NCBI GenBank assembly: GCA_958496175.1 | Contig: OY292277.1 | Location: forward strand, 43,659,050-43,723,049 | Source: Sisyra terminalis | Lineage: Eukaryota > Arthropoda > Insecta > Neuroptera > Sisyridae | Direction: 5' to 3' | Length of the DNA: 64,000 nt | Shown: piece after piece, positions 46,011 through 58,000 of the stretch | Layout of the letters: every line of letters starts with the position of its first letter | Numbering within the stretch: the first letter of the stretch is position 1 | Translations under genes and position numbers: made by a program | The notes under the pieces: generated by a model | What the model was told of the DNA's origin: nothing | Databases searched by the model: none | What the model saw: only the letters and a program-made list of their open reading frames with translations

Positions 46011-49000
46011 TTAAATGTACAAATTCACTTGAGTTTGTCGCCGAAATGTTGAGTTAAAGCTTGTTTCACAATTCATGTTCATTGATGATGGATGTCCCCG
46101 TTGAATTTGCCGCATTTTTTGGCAACATAAATACATGTTAAAGTATTGCCGAAATACTCCACTTACACAATACAATGCGATCGGATTTACACACGAATGA
46201 ATGAAACTAGATTGGAAGTAAAGAGAAAAAAATTACTACCTGAAATAATCAATGAAAAATAAAAGTTACTGGCAAACGATTTGTACGAAAAGTTATCGCT
46301 GGAAAAATAAATTTCGTATTTCTTTTATACCACTGTTACACTGTTTTACACCACTTTTAACTTTGTTGTTTAGTGAAATATTTGTATAAGGAAAGTATTG
46401 CATGCACAATTGGTAGCACTATACTTTTGAAATTTGTTAAAAATACCTACAAATTATTTTGGGTTTTTCTTGTCATTTAATAGTTCTACAAAAGAAAATT
46501 TACTGCTCGTATTTTTTTTTCCAGAAAAATCTTACGTAAAGCTTAGTTGACTTAGTTTAGAGCCTTCCTCTAAGTATTAAAATTTCGTTTTTTTCACACC
46601 ATTAATCAACTGTTTTAGTATCCGACCGAAATTTCAGTTTCAGTTTCGGTTTCAGCCTAATTTTGGCTCTAAATAAGTTTCGGCTTAGTTTCGGTTTCGG
46701 CGGTCGTCAAGCCGAAACTAAAATTGAATTTGTGAGATAAACATGTTAAAAAATTATTATTTTTCACTAAAATATTTGATTTTTCAATTATGAATACTGA
46801 TAGCTATCAGCTCATTAATATTTTGTTTAATATTATCTTAAATATTTTTTTTTCACATCGAAAGAGAACTGATCAAAATTTCGAAGAAATTATTTGGGTT
46901 TTATTATATAAAAAAGAGTACTTTCTATTTTGTGTACCTAAAAATTTAAGGTAAACAGAAGTTTTACTTTGCAACGTTTTTTTTTAATTTATGATTTTCG
47001 TAACTAATTTTAAAAAAAAATATTAAGTGAATTTCTTTCAAATGAATCTTTTTTTTCAACATAAATCATTTATTAAAAAAAAATAATTGATAATAATATT
47101 TTATGTTCATGATTAGCTCAAATATAAGGGACTAAATGATTAATGAATACCTATAGAATTTAAATATAAAGAGTGACTAATTATGATTAATTTTTTTTTC
47201 TACAAAAACATGACCTTTAATGGAAGTTTCGGTTTTGGCCGAAACTGAGACTGATGCCGAAATTCGGTTTCGGCCGTAAATTTTACCAATTGGGACTAGC
47301 TTACATTCACTGAACTGTATTAATGGATAGCCCATTGTACAGTAAATGATAAGCTGCATTAGAAGCAACTGCAGCGCCATTTACGTAGGCACCCAATGAA
47401 TAAAACCACCTAATAAAGATCCCAATTAAATAGTGCTAAATATGAAATTGTTTAAAACATTATTCTTATCAAGTATAAAACACATGTTTCTCGAAATCAA
47501 TTTTAATAACAAGTTATAATAATATGATATAATAATGTTTTTAAACAATTTCCTATTTATCACAATTTTATTGAAATCTTGATGTATAGTTCTACCAGTT
47601 AGGTTATATTGGAATTTATGACATCTGTGGAGTAATTTTTAATATTTGAGTCTTGAAGAAGTTAAGAACTATTTGACGAAACGTTGGCACGAAAATAAAA
47701 TAATATTCCTCAAATAAGTTAGTCCTTATTTCCTACTATCCAAAGTTGATTGTTCTGAATAATTTTCTTAAAATTTATTTTAAGTGTTTACATTTCTCGA
47801 TTTATAAATTTCACTCTAAAATATTTAAGATGGGAATTTTACTCTGGAAAATGTTTGCTCCTTAAACTTTATGGCTACCAGGGTTAACAATTTGGCAAAA
47901 AATAATAACATAAGTTTTAGTCGAATTTTAGATTGTTCAGCGGTTAGGAAAATGCGGAAAGTCTGGGAATGTCAGAGAATTTCATTGGGTTAGGGCAAAA
48001 TTTAGGAAACTTTGAGTAGTAATTAGATTGGAAAAGATGTAGACGGAATCGTAAATAAGCATATTATGTAAAGAATTTGTGCTAGGAATAACAAGTGCAA
48101 TTGAAAATAGATGAAAAATATAATATTGCTTTTGCAAAATTTATTAAAGTCTCAAATTGAGAGCTTTTTATATATAATACTAAAAAAACCGCGAATTTCG
48201 AATTTGAAAAGCAAGGAATTTGTGTTGAAGAAATTGGTGATTTTTCAGTCTAATTTTGTTTACGACAAAAAAAAATAAATTCTTGGGCTGATTTTTATTA
48301 AATTCATTCTTAAATTTGAACTACAAAATATATCCTAACATTTGAATTCTTGTTGAAAATTTGACATTGATTTTTCTACATGATCACCATATTTATATGA
48401 TAAAATGGTGGTCCAATAAAAGCCATACGAAATTTGTCTTTCAAAACCGTAAAATGCAAGCCTTATACAAGTTATCATAGTTGTACATTTTCATGTACTT
48501 AACAAAAAAGAAAAGAAATCATGACGTGACATATATTGATCCTAGACTTCTGAAATTTCCAAAACAAAAAAAAGACTCAAATGAAAAACATGAAAAATTG
48601 TTTCTTGAAAGTTAAAAGTCATATAAGCGTTCAACTTGGTAGTTCAATAACTTGGAAATTGTTTACACTCTTGTCATTTTTATGGAAAAGTTACGAACGA
48701 AATTTCATGAAAATTAGATTCTCAACAGCGAAAATGATCCCATGTCTGCGTTATTCTCGAGATTGTCGCGCTTATGAGATAAGATTATAATAAAGCGACG
48801 GACGACAAAAAAATACAGTGAGCTTTTTACTTTGAAGAAAATTGGTGTTTTAAGTGATTTGTTGTTCTTACCTTAAGCAAAATCCTACGATGCGAAGTAC
48901 GTGCCAGTTATCGTCGAAGTCATCGTGCGACGTTGGATTCAAATGAAACCACAGCATGAATACGTGATGAGGTAGAAAGCAAACAATGAAAACTAATAAA

Positions 49001-52000
49001 AGAATAGTTTTATCTTAGAAAATATTGCAACTATGCAGTGAAAAGCAGCTTTTCTTTACTGTATTGATAAATATTTCAAATTGGCGTTTCCAAGCATAAT
49101 TGCTCCAAAAATTTTCAAAGAAGTCTTCTCATGTAAAGATACAACTTTGTATAAAGTATAAACTATGACTATACGATCAAAATAAGATTTTTTCGCTGAC
49201 TTTGAACAGTTATACTGTGTATACAATATATAAAATATATTGCAGTTCAATTTATGTAGTATAATTCAACATAATAATATACAAATTTAACATAACAATA
49301 TACAAATTTAATATAATAATCTACAAATTTAATATAATAATATATAAACGTAATATAATAATATATAAAAATCATACCACCAACATAAATTTGAACCGAA
49401 GTTCAAACAAAAATATTCGTGACGTATTATCCAGATACGTATTTTGATTGCCAAGCAATCTTCATCAGTGGTCATCAAGTAGTTTTGATCACTCCGTAAC
49501 TTCTATGTGATGATTCACAATGTGAATCAAATAATTCGTCAAATAATTCTTGATTTCTTTAGGGCTCAAATATAAAAAATTACTCCAAAGATGTCATAAA
49601 TCTAAATTCTAGTATAGCCCAACTAGTAGAACTACGCGTCAAGATTCCAATTAAATAATGATAACTATGAAATTTTTTAAAAACATTATTCTTATAAAGT
49701 ACAAAACTTTTTATTATAACTTCTTATTATAATTAATTTCGAGAAACATGTGTTTTGTACTTGATAAGAATAATGTTTTTAAACAACTTCATATTTATCA
49801 ATATTTAATTGGGATCTTGATACATAGTTCTGCCAGTTGGATTGCATTGGAATTTAGATTTGACATTTGTGGAGTAATTTTTAATATTTGAGCCCTGAAG
49901 AAGTCAAGAATTATTGGACGAAACATAGGCACGAAAATAAAATAATTTTCCACAAATAAGTTGGTCCTTATTTCTCATTATCCAAAGTTGATTATTGTAT
50001 TACAAGGACAGAAATATAACATAATTATTCAGAACGATTCATGAATCGTATGAAATCGTAACTTCTATGTGATGATTCACATTGTGAATCATCACTTAGA
50101 AATTACAGAGTGATCCAAACTACTTGATGACCACTGATGAGGATTGCTTGGCAATCGAAATACGTGTCTGGGTAATACGTCACGAATATTTTTGTTTGAA
50201 CTTCTGTTAAAATTTATGTTGGTGGTATGATTTTTATATATTATTATATTAAGTTTATATATTATTATATTAAATTTGTATATTATTATATTGAATTTGT
50301 ATATTATTATTTTAAATTATACTACACAAATTGGACTGCAATATATTTTATATATTGTATACACAGTATGACTGTAGGGTTTTGGAAAGTAGCAAAGTTT
50401 ATTGGGGAAATAGAAATCATGTTCAATCATCTGTATACTCCAGCGAATTAAAATTGTACGTGCATTCCAAAGTACCATAAGTGTATCTTTTTTTCTTGTA
50501 AGTATAGAAGGTATCTACTAGTTATAAAAGTATTTGAATTACTTACGTAATTAAGTTTAAAAATTTCAATAAATTTGAATATTTGGTAACAATAAGAAAA
50601 CAATTCAGGTTGTAATATTTTTATTATTCAATTAACTACGTTTCGTTACGTATCGTAACTTCATCTGGCTTCTTGATTCACAAAAATAAAATATTTTCAA
50701 TTTAAATTCAATAAATAAATAAAAAAAATTATTAAAAAATAAATATGAATTTTATTATAAAATATTAAATAAAAAGAACGATATTAAGCAACCTGAATTG
50801 TCTTCTTATTTAAAAAAAATAAAAGCTGATATCTGAATTTTAATATATATATTTGGTAACATAAGATACACAGCTAAATTTCCGCGGCTTATCAATAGAA
50901 GACTTCAGTACTTAGTAAGTGCGGGTAGATTAATTAATAATAATATATGTCCTATGGTTAAATTTCTTTATTACGACGCGATTCAATAGTTCTTGACTGT
51001 CATTATCAGGTAATGGTTATTTTGTCAGTTGTCAACAAATTTCATATAGGTTGTTTGTTTTATATAAATTGCCATTATGGATGTTATTTCGATCAAGTTT
51101 GTGGGCTTTATATATTTCGTATTCTTCCAGGATGTTCATATGTGTTCCTTTCTTGCCAATATGTAATGGTTTAAAATTTTTTTCAAAATTTAAGAATTGA
51201 TGGTTTTCGTCATAAAGGTGTTTAGTAAAATTTGAAGTTGTTGTAGGAGAGATTATACTGGAACTCACTTTGGAGAAGTAAAATAGTGGAATTATAATTG
51301 GTGGAAAGCGATTTTCCAGCCTTCGATTCGTAGACGATACAATCATAAATGCAAACAGTGAAAGAGTTATTGGACTTCATTCGAAAACTTGAAATCGCAA
51401 GTCAAAATTTCGCTTTAAAAATAATAAAACCAATGATCATTAATCGCGATAATGATCAAAATTTGAATAAGAAAATAAGTTGCCAAAATATGATAAGAAA
51501 TTTTTTTGTAGTTCTCAGTTTACGGACCTTTATTAAGACCGAAGATCTTAATTGTGCGAAGAAAAATTAACCTTACAAAATCAACGATCTTCATCCTCAA
51601 AAGTAAATTTTAAATTTAAAAATATTGATTCTGGAATATTATTAAGAGTTATAAAGAAAAATTATTTAAACAACAATAATTTTTTTACGATATATTAATT
51701 ATAAATCGAAAGAAATATCATTCCAAATGTTCTGTACTCAAAAGTTACTTTAAACGAGAAATACTAAGCCTACTTTGTGCAAATCAAAGCACTGTAGTTC
51801 GTTGAATGGCGCAGGATGCATGGGCCAATCATAACACACCGTACAAGGCTCAATCTTTAATTCGACCAATCAGTGAATTTGTTACTTAAACTTTATAGAT
51901 TTTAACCAATGACATGATTCTTGTATCTTCTGTATATCTGTATGTTCCTATCTTGTTTTGAAAGATCTACCAGTTTGGTTAACATAGAATTTTTCACAGG

Positions 52001-55000
52001 AACCATATTTAATTTTATATATTCCGGTTTTGCTTCTCGTTATAATTTAGTTATTTTCCAATGGCTTAAGAATTTTCGTCATGTTTTTGTTTGTTGAAAA
52101 TGCGATATTCATGTTAATTTTCTTTAGGAAGTTGGCGATTGTAAAACTTAATATATTATTGAAGTTTGATTTTATATATTTTTTATTTTCTTTTGGTGGA
52201 GTTGGAAGAATGGATTTTTTAGTAAATTTCGATATTATTTTGTCTATGATTGAACTGTTGTATCCGTTAGTAATGGATATATGTCTAATTATATTAATTT
52301 CTTTTTCACGAGTTTTGGTGCTAAGAGGAAACTTGATCGCTCTGTATGCTAGACTGTTGTATGCTGCCATTTTCTGGTTTCTTGGGTAAAATGATGTTTT
52401 ATGGAAGGTTGTGTTCGTTGTTGTTGGTTTTTTGTATGTATTTTATGACCACTTTCCATTTTCATTGGTGATCGTTGTGTCCAAAGAATAGATTGTTCCA
52501 TTTAGTTCGTGTTTGAGGTGAATTTTATTTTCTGGTTAATTTTGTTCAGATCGGATACCATATTGTCAATCTGTCGGGTAGTTCCATTAAACAATATAAA
52601 TGTATCGTCTACTATCTTCCATAATATATTATTGTATTTTTGTAGGTATTGTTCATAATATATTTATTTTCAAAGTGATTTATGTAAATGTCGGTTAGTA
52701 GCCCTGATGAAGGGGAACCCATGGCCAAGCTTTCCTTTTTGTGATAAAATTTTTGATTGAAAGTGAAATAGTTTTGTTGTAAGATGATTAAAAATAAATA
52801 AAAACTGTTGAAACGCGTCGTAATAAAGAAGAAATTGAGCCATAGGACATATATTATTAATTATTATTCATTAATTCAGCAAGATTTATTGGGGAAATGG
52901 TAATCTTGTTTAATAATCTGTAGACTCCAGCGAATTAAAATTGTACGAAAAAAAATGTTCTAAGAACTACGTAAATTCCAAATGTACCTTAAGAGTATAT
53001 TTTTTTCATGTAGGTATAGTAGGTGTCTGCTAGTTATTAAAGTATTTGAATTACTTAAGTAATTAAGTTTAAATATTTCATTAAACTGGAATACTTGTAA
53101 ACATTAGGTACACAGCTAAGTTTCCGCTGCTTATCAATAGAAGGCTTCAGTTTAAGTTCTAGTGTATTTTGATATATCCAAAACGTCATGAACTAAGCTT
53201 AGTCATATGGTAAACAAACCATTTTGACTCATTAATATTTTTGCTTTTGGTCGCCAGGAAACGCTATTTACAGAAAAAGCTCTATATTTTCCAAATGTTG
53301 AAATTTCAAAATGTTTATTTTACCATTAATTGGTGTTTTTTTTTCACTCGAAATTTTCGAAAGATAAAAAATTAATCGCTTGCATATTTTCTCGGAAGAC
53401 GCCATTTAAAGAAATAGCTCTACTTTAACATTTCAGAAATAATGAAATATCAAATTTTTTATATTATCATTAATTGGTGTGTTTTTGTGACTCGAAATTT
53501 TTAAAGGAAAATTTTTTGTCTTTTGTGTATTTTCTCGGAAAAAGCAATTTACAGAAAAAGCTCGATTTCCTTGAGGCCTTCATGAGGGTCATTTTCCTTA
53601 TATTTAAATTTTGAAAAAAAAAATGCGTCATTAATTGTGAACCCGGAAAACACTGTTTAAAGAAGAAGCTCGATTTGGGTCGTTTTTGAACTATTGAATT
53701 TTCCAAAAAAAATTCTTACCCTTGATTGTTGTTTCTTTGTTGCTCGAGAGTTAAAAAATAAATAATTTTACCACTCGCATATATAATATTCATCGCCTGC
53801 TTTCATAAGTCTTAAAGCTTTAATATTCGAAAAATGTCCAAATAGAGCTTTATTTTTGAATAGCGTTCACCAAGAAAATATGCAAACGATAAAATTATTT
53901 CTTTTAGAACTCTCGAACAACTAAAAACCCCAATGAATGGTAAAAAAAATTTTTTGAAAAGTTCAATATTTGAAAAATGACCCAAATCAAACTTTTTAAA
54001 CAGTGTTGTCACACTTTTACGGTGACGGTATTCGCAGTGGCGTAGCATACGACTATGCCGCCCTGGCCCGATCAGAAATTCGTCGACCTCCATTTTCAGT
54101 ATTAATCCAGAAATTAAAAGCCAAATACCTTTAAATTCTTTAACTATTTTAAAAATGAACTATTCGTGCTTTTCTTAAAACACAATTTGGTATGGAATTA
54201 TCAATGTCAATTTTCCACCCCATTTTAATGTGCCACCCGGGGCCATGCCTCCTCTACTTTCGGCCCTCTCCACGCTACGCTACTGAATATTCAAACTACC
54301 AGAAAGATGGAAAACGGTGGTAACTAACGATGGGGAATACTTTGAATGATATATTTGCTAGAAATTTTTCACAATCAAGTTGCATATTCATCAAAAAAAT
54401 AGCGAGAACTTAGTTGTGCACCTAATTGATATATTTAAGATTAATTATCATAAGTCTGTTTTTGAAGATACACTGTAAGAAACAATTGTAAGATTAAATT
54501 AGAAAAATGAATTCGAAAAGTGATGATTTAAGTGATGAATTCAAAGTAATAGAATTTGTTACTTAAAAGAATTATTTTTCTGTTAATTATACTTTTAGAC
54601 ACTATACCTTCGGTATAAACTTGAAATACCTAGATACATATTTAATTCGCAGAGGTCAAACAGTATCATTGCACCATAAAATGCTTGTAATCCTACGAAA
54701 CTATACTCCCCATCTTGAATATACTCTTGGAACTCCCGGAAATAATTTTTCCCGAGTAGTTCAACAAAATTGGAGCAATTTGCTTATGGAACCCCAATTT
54801 TAAACAATTAGTTAGTTGTGACTTTACCTACGACAAATGCAAGGACCATACGAGCGACATGACGACGGGCACGTGCTTGGACTACACTTTGCGGTCCGGA
54901 CATTTCGCCGGGCATATCTCGAACGCTGATGTGCAATCGATGAGCCATCAATCCATAAAAAATCCCAATCACAATCAATGGGCCAATGTAGTAAATGATT

Positions 55001-58000
55001 GCCTTGCCCACCACATTGTATTGCACGTAAGGGTGCGACTTGAAAATTTTTTCCGCTAAAGATCAAAAAAAAAAATCGATTAATAATCGTTTTGGGTTAG
55101 GGGCCATCCATAAATTTGGTACTAAGAGAAGCGATAGTATCATGCTATCAAGTATTTTTCTCAATCCATGGATTAGATACTTTTATCACTATACTAATAC
55201 TACTTTAGCCAGAAATTTTCTTTGGATATTTTAAGAATAGGATTATGGGATAGTGGGACATCAATGTCCATTGTCCAAGTTAGTGAAAAGATGACTTACT
55301 GTGGTATAAAATGGAGGTATTTTAAAAATTTATAAATGGTCCTTTATTTTGGTTTACTTACATTCTATACCAGCCGGATATGGGGAACAAACCAATATGG
55401 TTCGGTTGAATCCTTCGAGAGAAATGCGTTGCACGTTGCTGACGATCGCAGCTGGCAATGAAAGCAAAGCTGCCAAGATCCAGATTGAAATTGCACAAAC
55501 GACCGTCAATGGTTTAGTCTGCACGAAAAAGATTCTCATAATTTTAAAGTCAAATCTTAAAAAATTGTCATTCGAACTTCAAACCGTAAATGTATTATGG
55601 AACTAAAAAAATCATTCTTTTGGTAAAAATGTATTCTTAACCAAAATTTGGCTCATTTACCATGAAAACATCAGATTTTATGAGTCATAAACTATAACTA
55701 GTCACTTATAGATATTACTCCTCAAAAAATAAATGAAAACGAAAGAAAAAGAAAATAGGACTCTGTAACTACTATGGCTTTAGCTCTAGATTAGGTCTTG
55801 GCAATGTTTAACCAAAGAGTTTCGGAGATACCCGATTAGTGATTTCAAGTGACCTACCTAAATGGACCTACTTTTCATGTTGTAAAGAAAAATTCCAACA
55901 CCTCAATCTAGGTGGAATCTGGTTAAGAATTAGAAAAAAAAGCGATGGCTGTGATCGAATATAAAGTGGTCATTGCCAAGAATACTAAACGGTAGTCTGG
56001 AAAGCTCATCAAACTCAACTATCGTAAGTTCCTTAATAGTCCCCTGTTCGCTTATACCAAGAATTTACCTCTGTCAAGTTAGCACCCGACTTTTACAAAT
56101 TAAAATTTTAAATATATTTTTAGATTGCCTTTTGTCTGTACTTGATTGTACCGAAAAAAATTTCGTTTGTACCTCAACCGAAAAAAAGTTATTAAATTTT
56201 TAAAAATCGATAGCCCCCCATTGTTAGATTTTTAAAAAAAATTAACGGCCATAGATAGGCCTTTACACGTAGAGGATTGTACCGAAAAAAAATAGTTTCT
56301 AACTTTAACCCAAAAAAATTATGAGCGATTTTGTGAACGCACTTATTCCATTGAAAATAGAGTTTTCCGGCTACTACGGATTTTACTTGAGATATTTTCC
56401 AAATCCAAAGGCGGTACAATCTAGCTACGGAGCCGCTGAGGATTGTACCGAAAAAAATATACTTCTAATTCTATTGCAACGGTAGTTATAAAGACTTTTG
56501 TATGGGTAATTAGACTCTCATTACTTTTTTGTTTAAACTGCAATAAAGTAATTTTATGGTAGCCTAATTACTCATACAAAATACTTTATAACTACCGTTG
56601 GAATAAAGTTAGAAGGATAATTTTTTCGGTACAATCCACAACGCCTCCGTAGCTAGATTGTACCGCCTTTGGATTTGCAAAATCTCTCAAGGAAAATCCG
56701 TAATAGCCGAAAAACTCTATTTTCTTTCCGGTTTTGGTACAAACGAAAATTCAACCGGTTTCATCAATTAGAGACCAGCACCCGGGAGAATCCGCAAAAA
56801 TATTCGTTTGTACCTCAACACAAACAAAGTTATGGCCGTTTTTGCAGTTTCAACAATGAAGTAATTAGAATCTAATTACTCATACAAAATCCTTTATAAC
56901 TACCGTCGGAATAAAGTTAGAAGGATAATTTTTTCAATACAATCCTCAGCGCCACAGTTGATAGATTGTACCGCGTTTGGATTTATAAAATCTCTCAAGG
57001 AAAATCCGTAGTAGACGGAACTCTATATTCAATGGAATAAGTGCATTCACAAAATCGCTCATAATTTTTTTTGGGTTAAAGTTAGAAACAGTTTTTTTTC
57101 GGTACAATCCTCTACGTGTAAAGGCCTTTCTATGGCCGTTAATTTTTGTAAAAATCTAACAATCGGGGGCTATCGATTTTTAAAAATTTAATAACTTTTT
57201 TTCGGTTGAGGTACAAACGAAAAATTTTTCGGTACAATCAAGTACAGACAAAAGGCAATCTAAAAATATATTTAAAATTTTAATTTGTAAAAGTTGGATG
57301 CTAACATGACAGAAGTCAAGAATTTTTACAAAGAGAAGTTTTATTTTCTTGAAATCGTTATTTATTACACATGTAGTAGATTTTCACGATTCATAGAACT
57401 TCTGCATAATATAATTTATTTGTACTTCAACTCTGGGTAGGTTTGGATGTTCTTGGAGGTATTTGATTTCGGTGATATACCAAAATTGAGAAAGTGTAAA
57501 GTAGGTAAACTTAATACTGGTATGATCAACATAATTTTTCCTATTTATATACGATCGATTTCAAAAAATTGAGTTAAATTAAAAACAAATACATATTAAA
57601 GGGGTTACAAGGGTTTACAAGGGTTTAATCCGGGAAAAAACGGCATATTTTCAATAAGTTTTTTGCCATGTAAAAATATAAATATTAAATGTTTAAATTC
57701 AAGTTTCATTGTCTGCTAATTTTTTAGTACATACTTTAACTTAAAAAAAAATGAAAATCGGAAAACTATTTTAAATACTTTAAAGACTGTCGACCTATTA
57801 ACCTGCTTACCTTGTAAGCATCTTTTATCTAAAATAGTGATTAGGAAATATTTTTTGTAAGCAGGTTCCTAAAAAGGGATGTAAAACAAGGAGTTAGTAG
57901 TAAAAATTGAACAAGTTAGATGATTACCGTTCTATAGGTATATTTAGTTATTCAGAAATATATTTTGATAATGATCCAACACCGGAGTCTTTAAAAATCT

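Noticed and set aside
52081..52389. Plus-strand 102-codon open frame with hydrophobic stretches
   Set aside because: It is the antisense shadow of the Penelope-like coding remnant on the minus strand.
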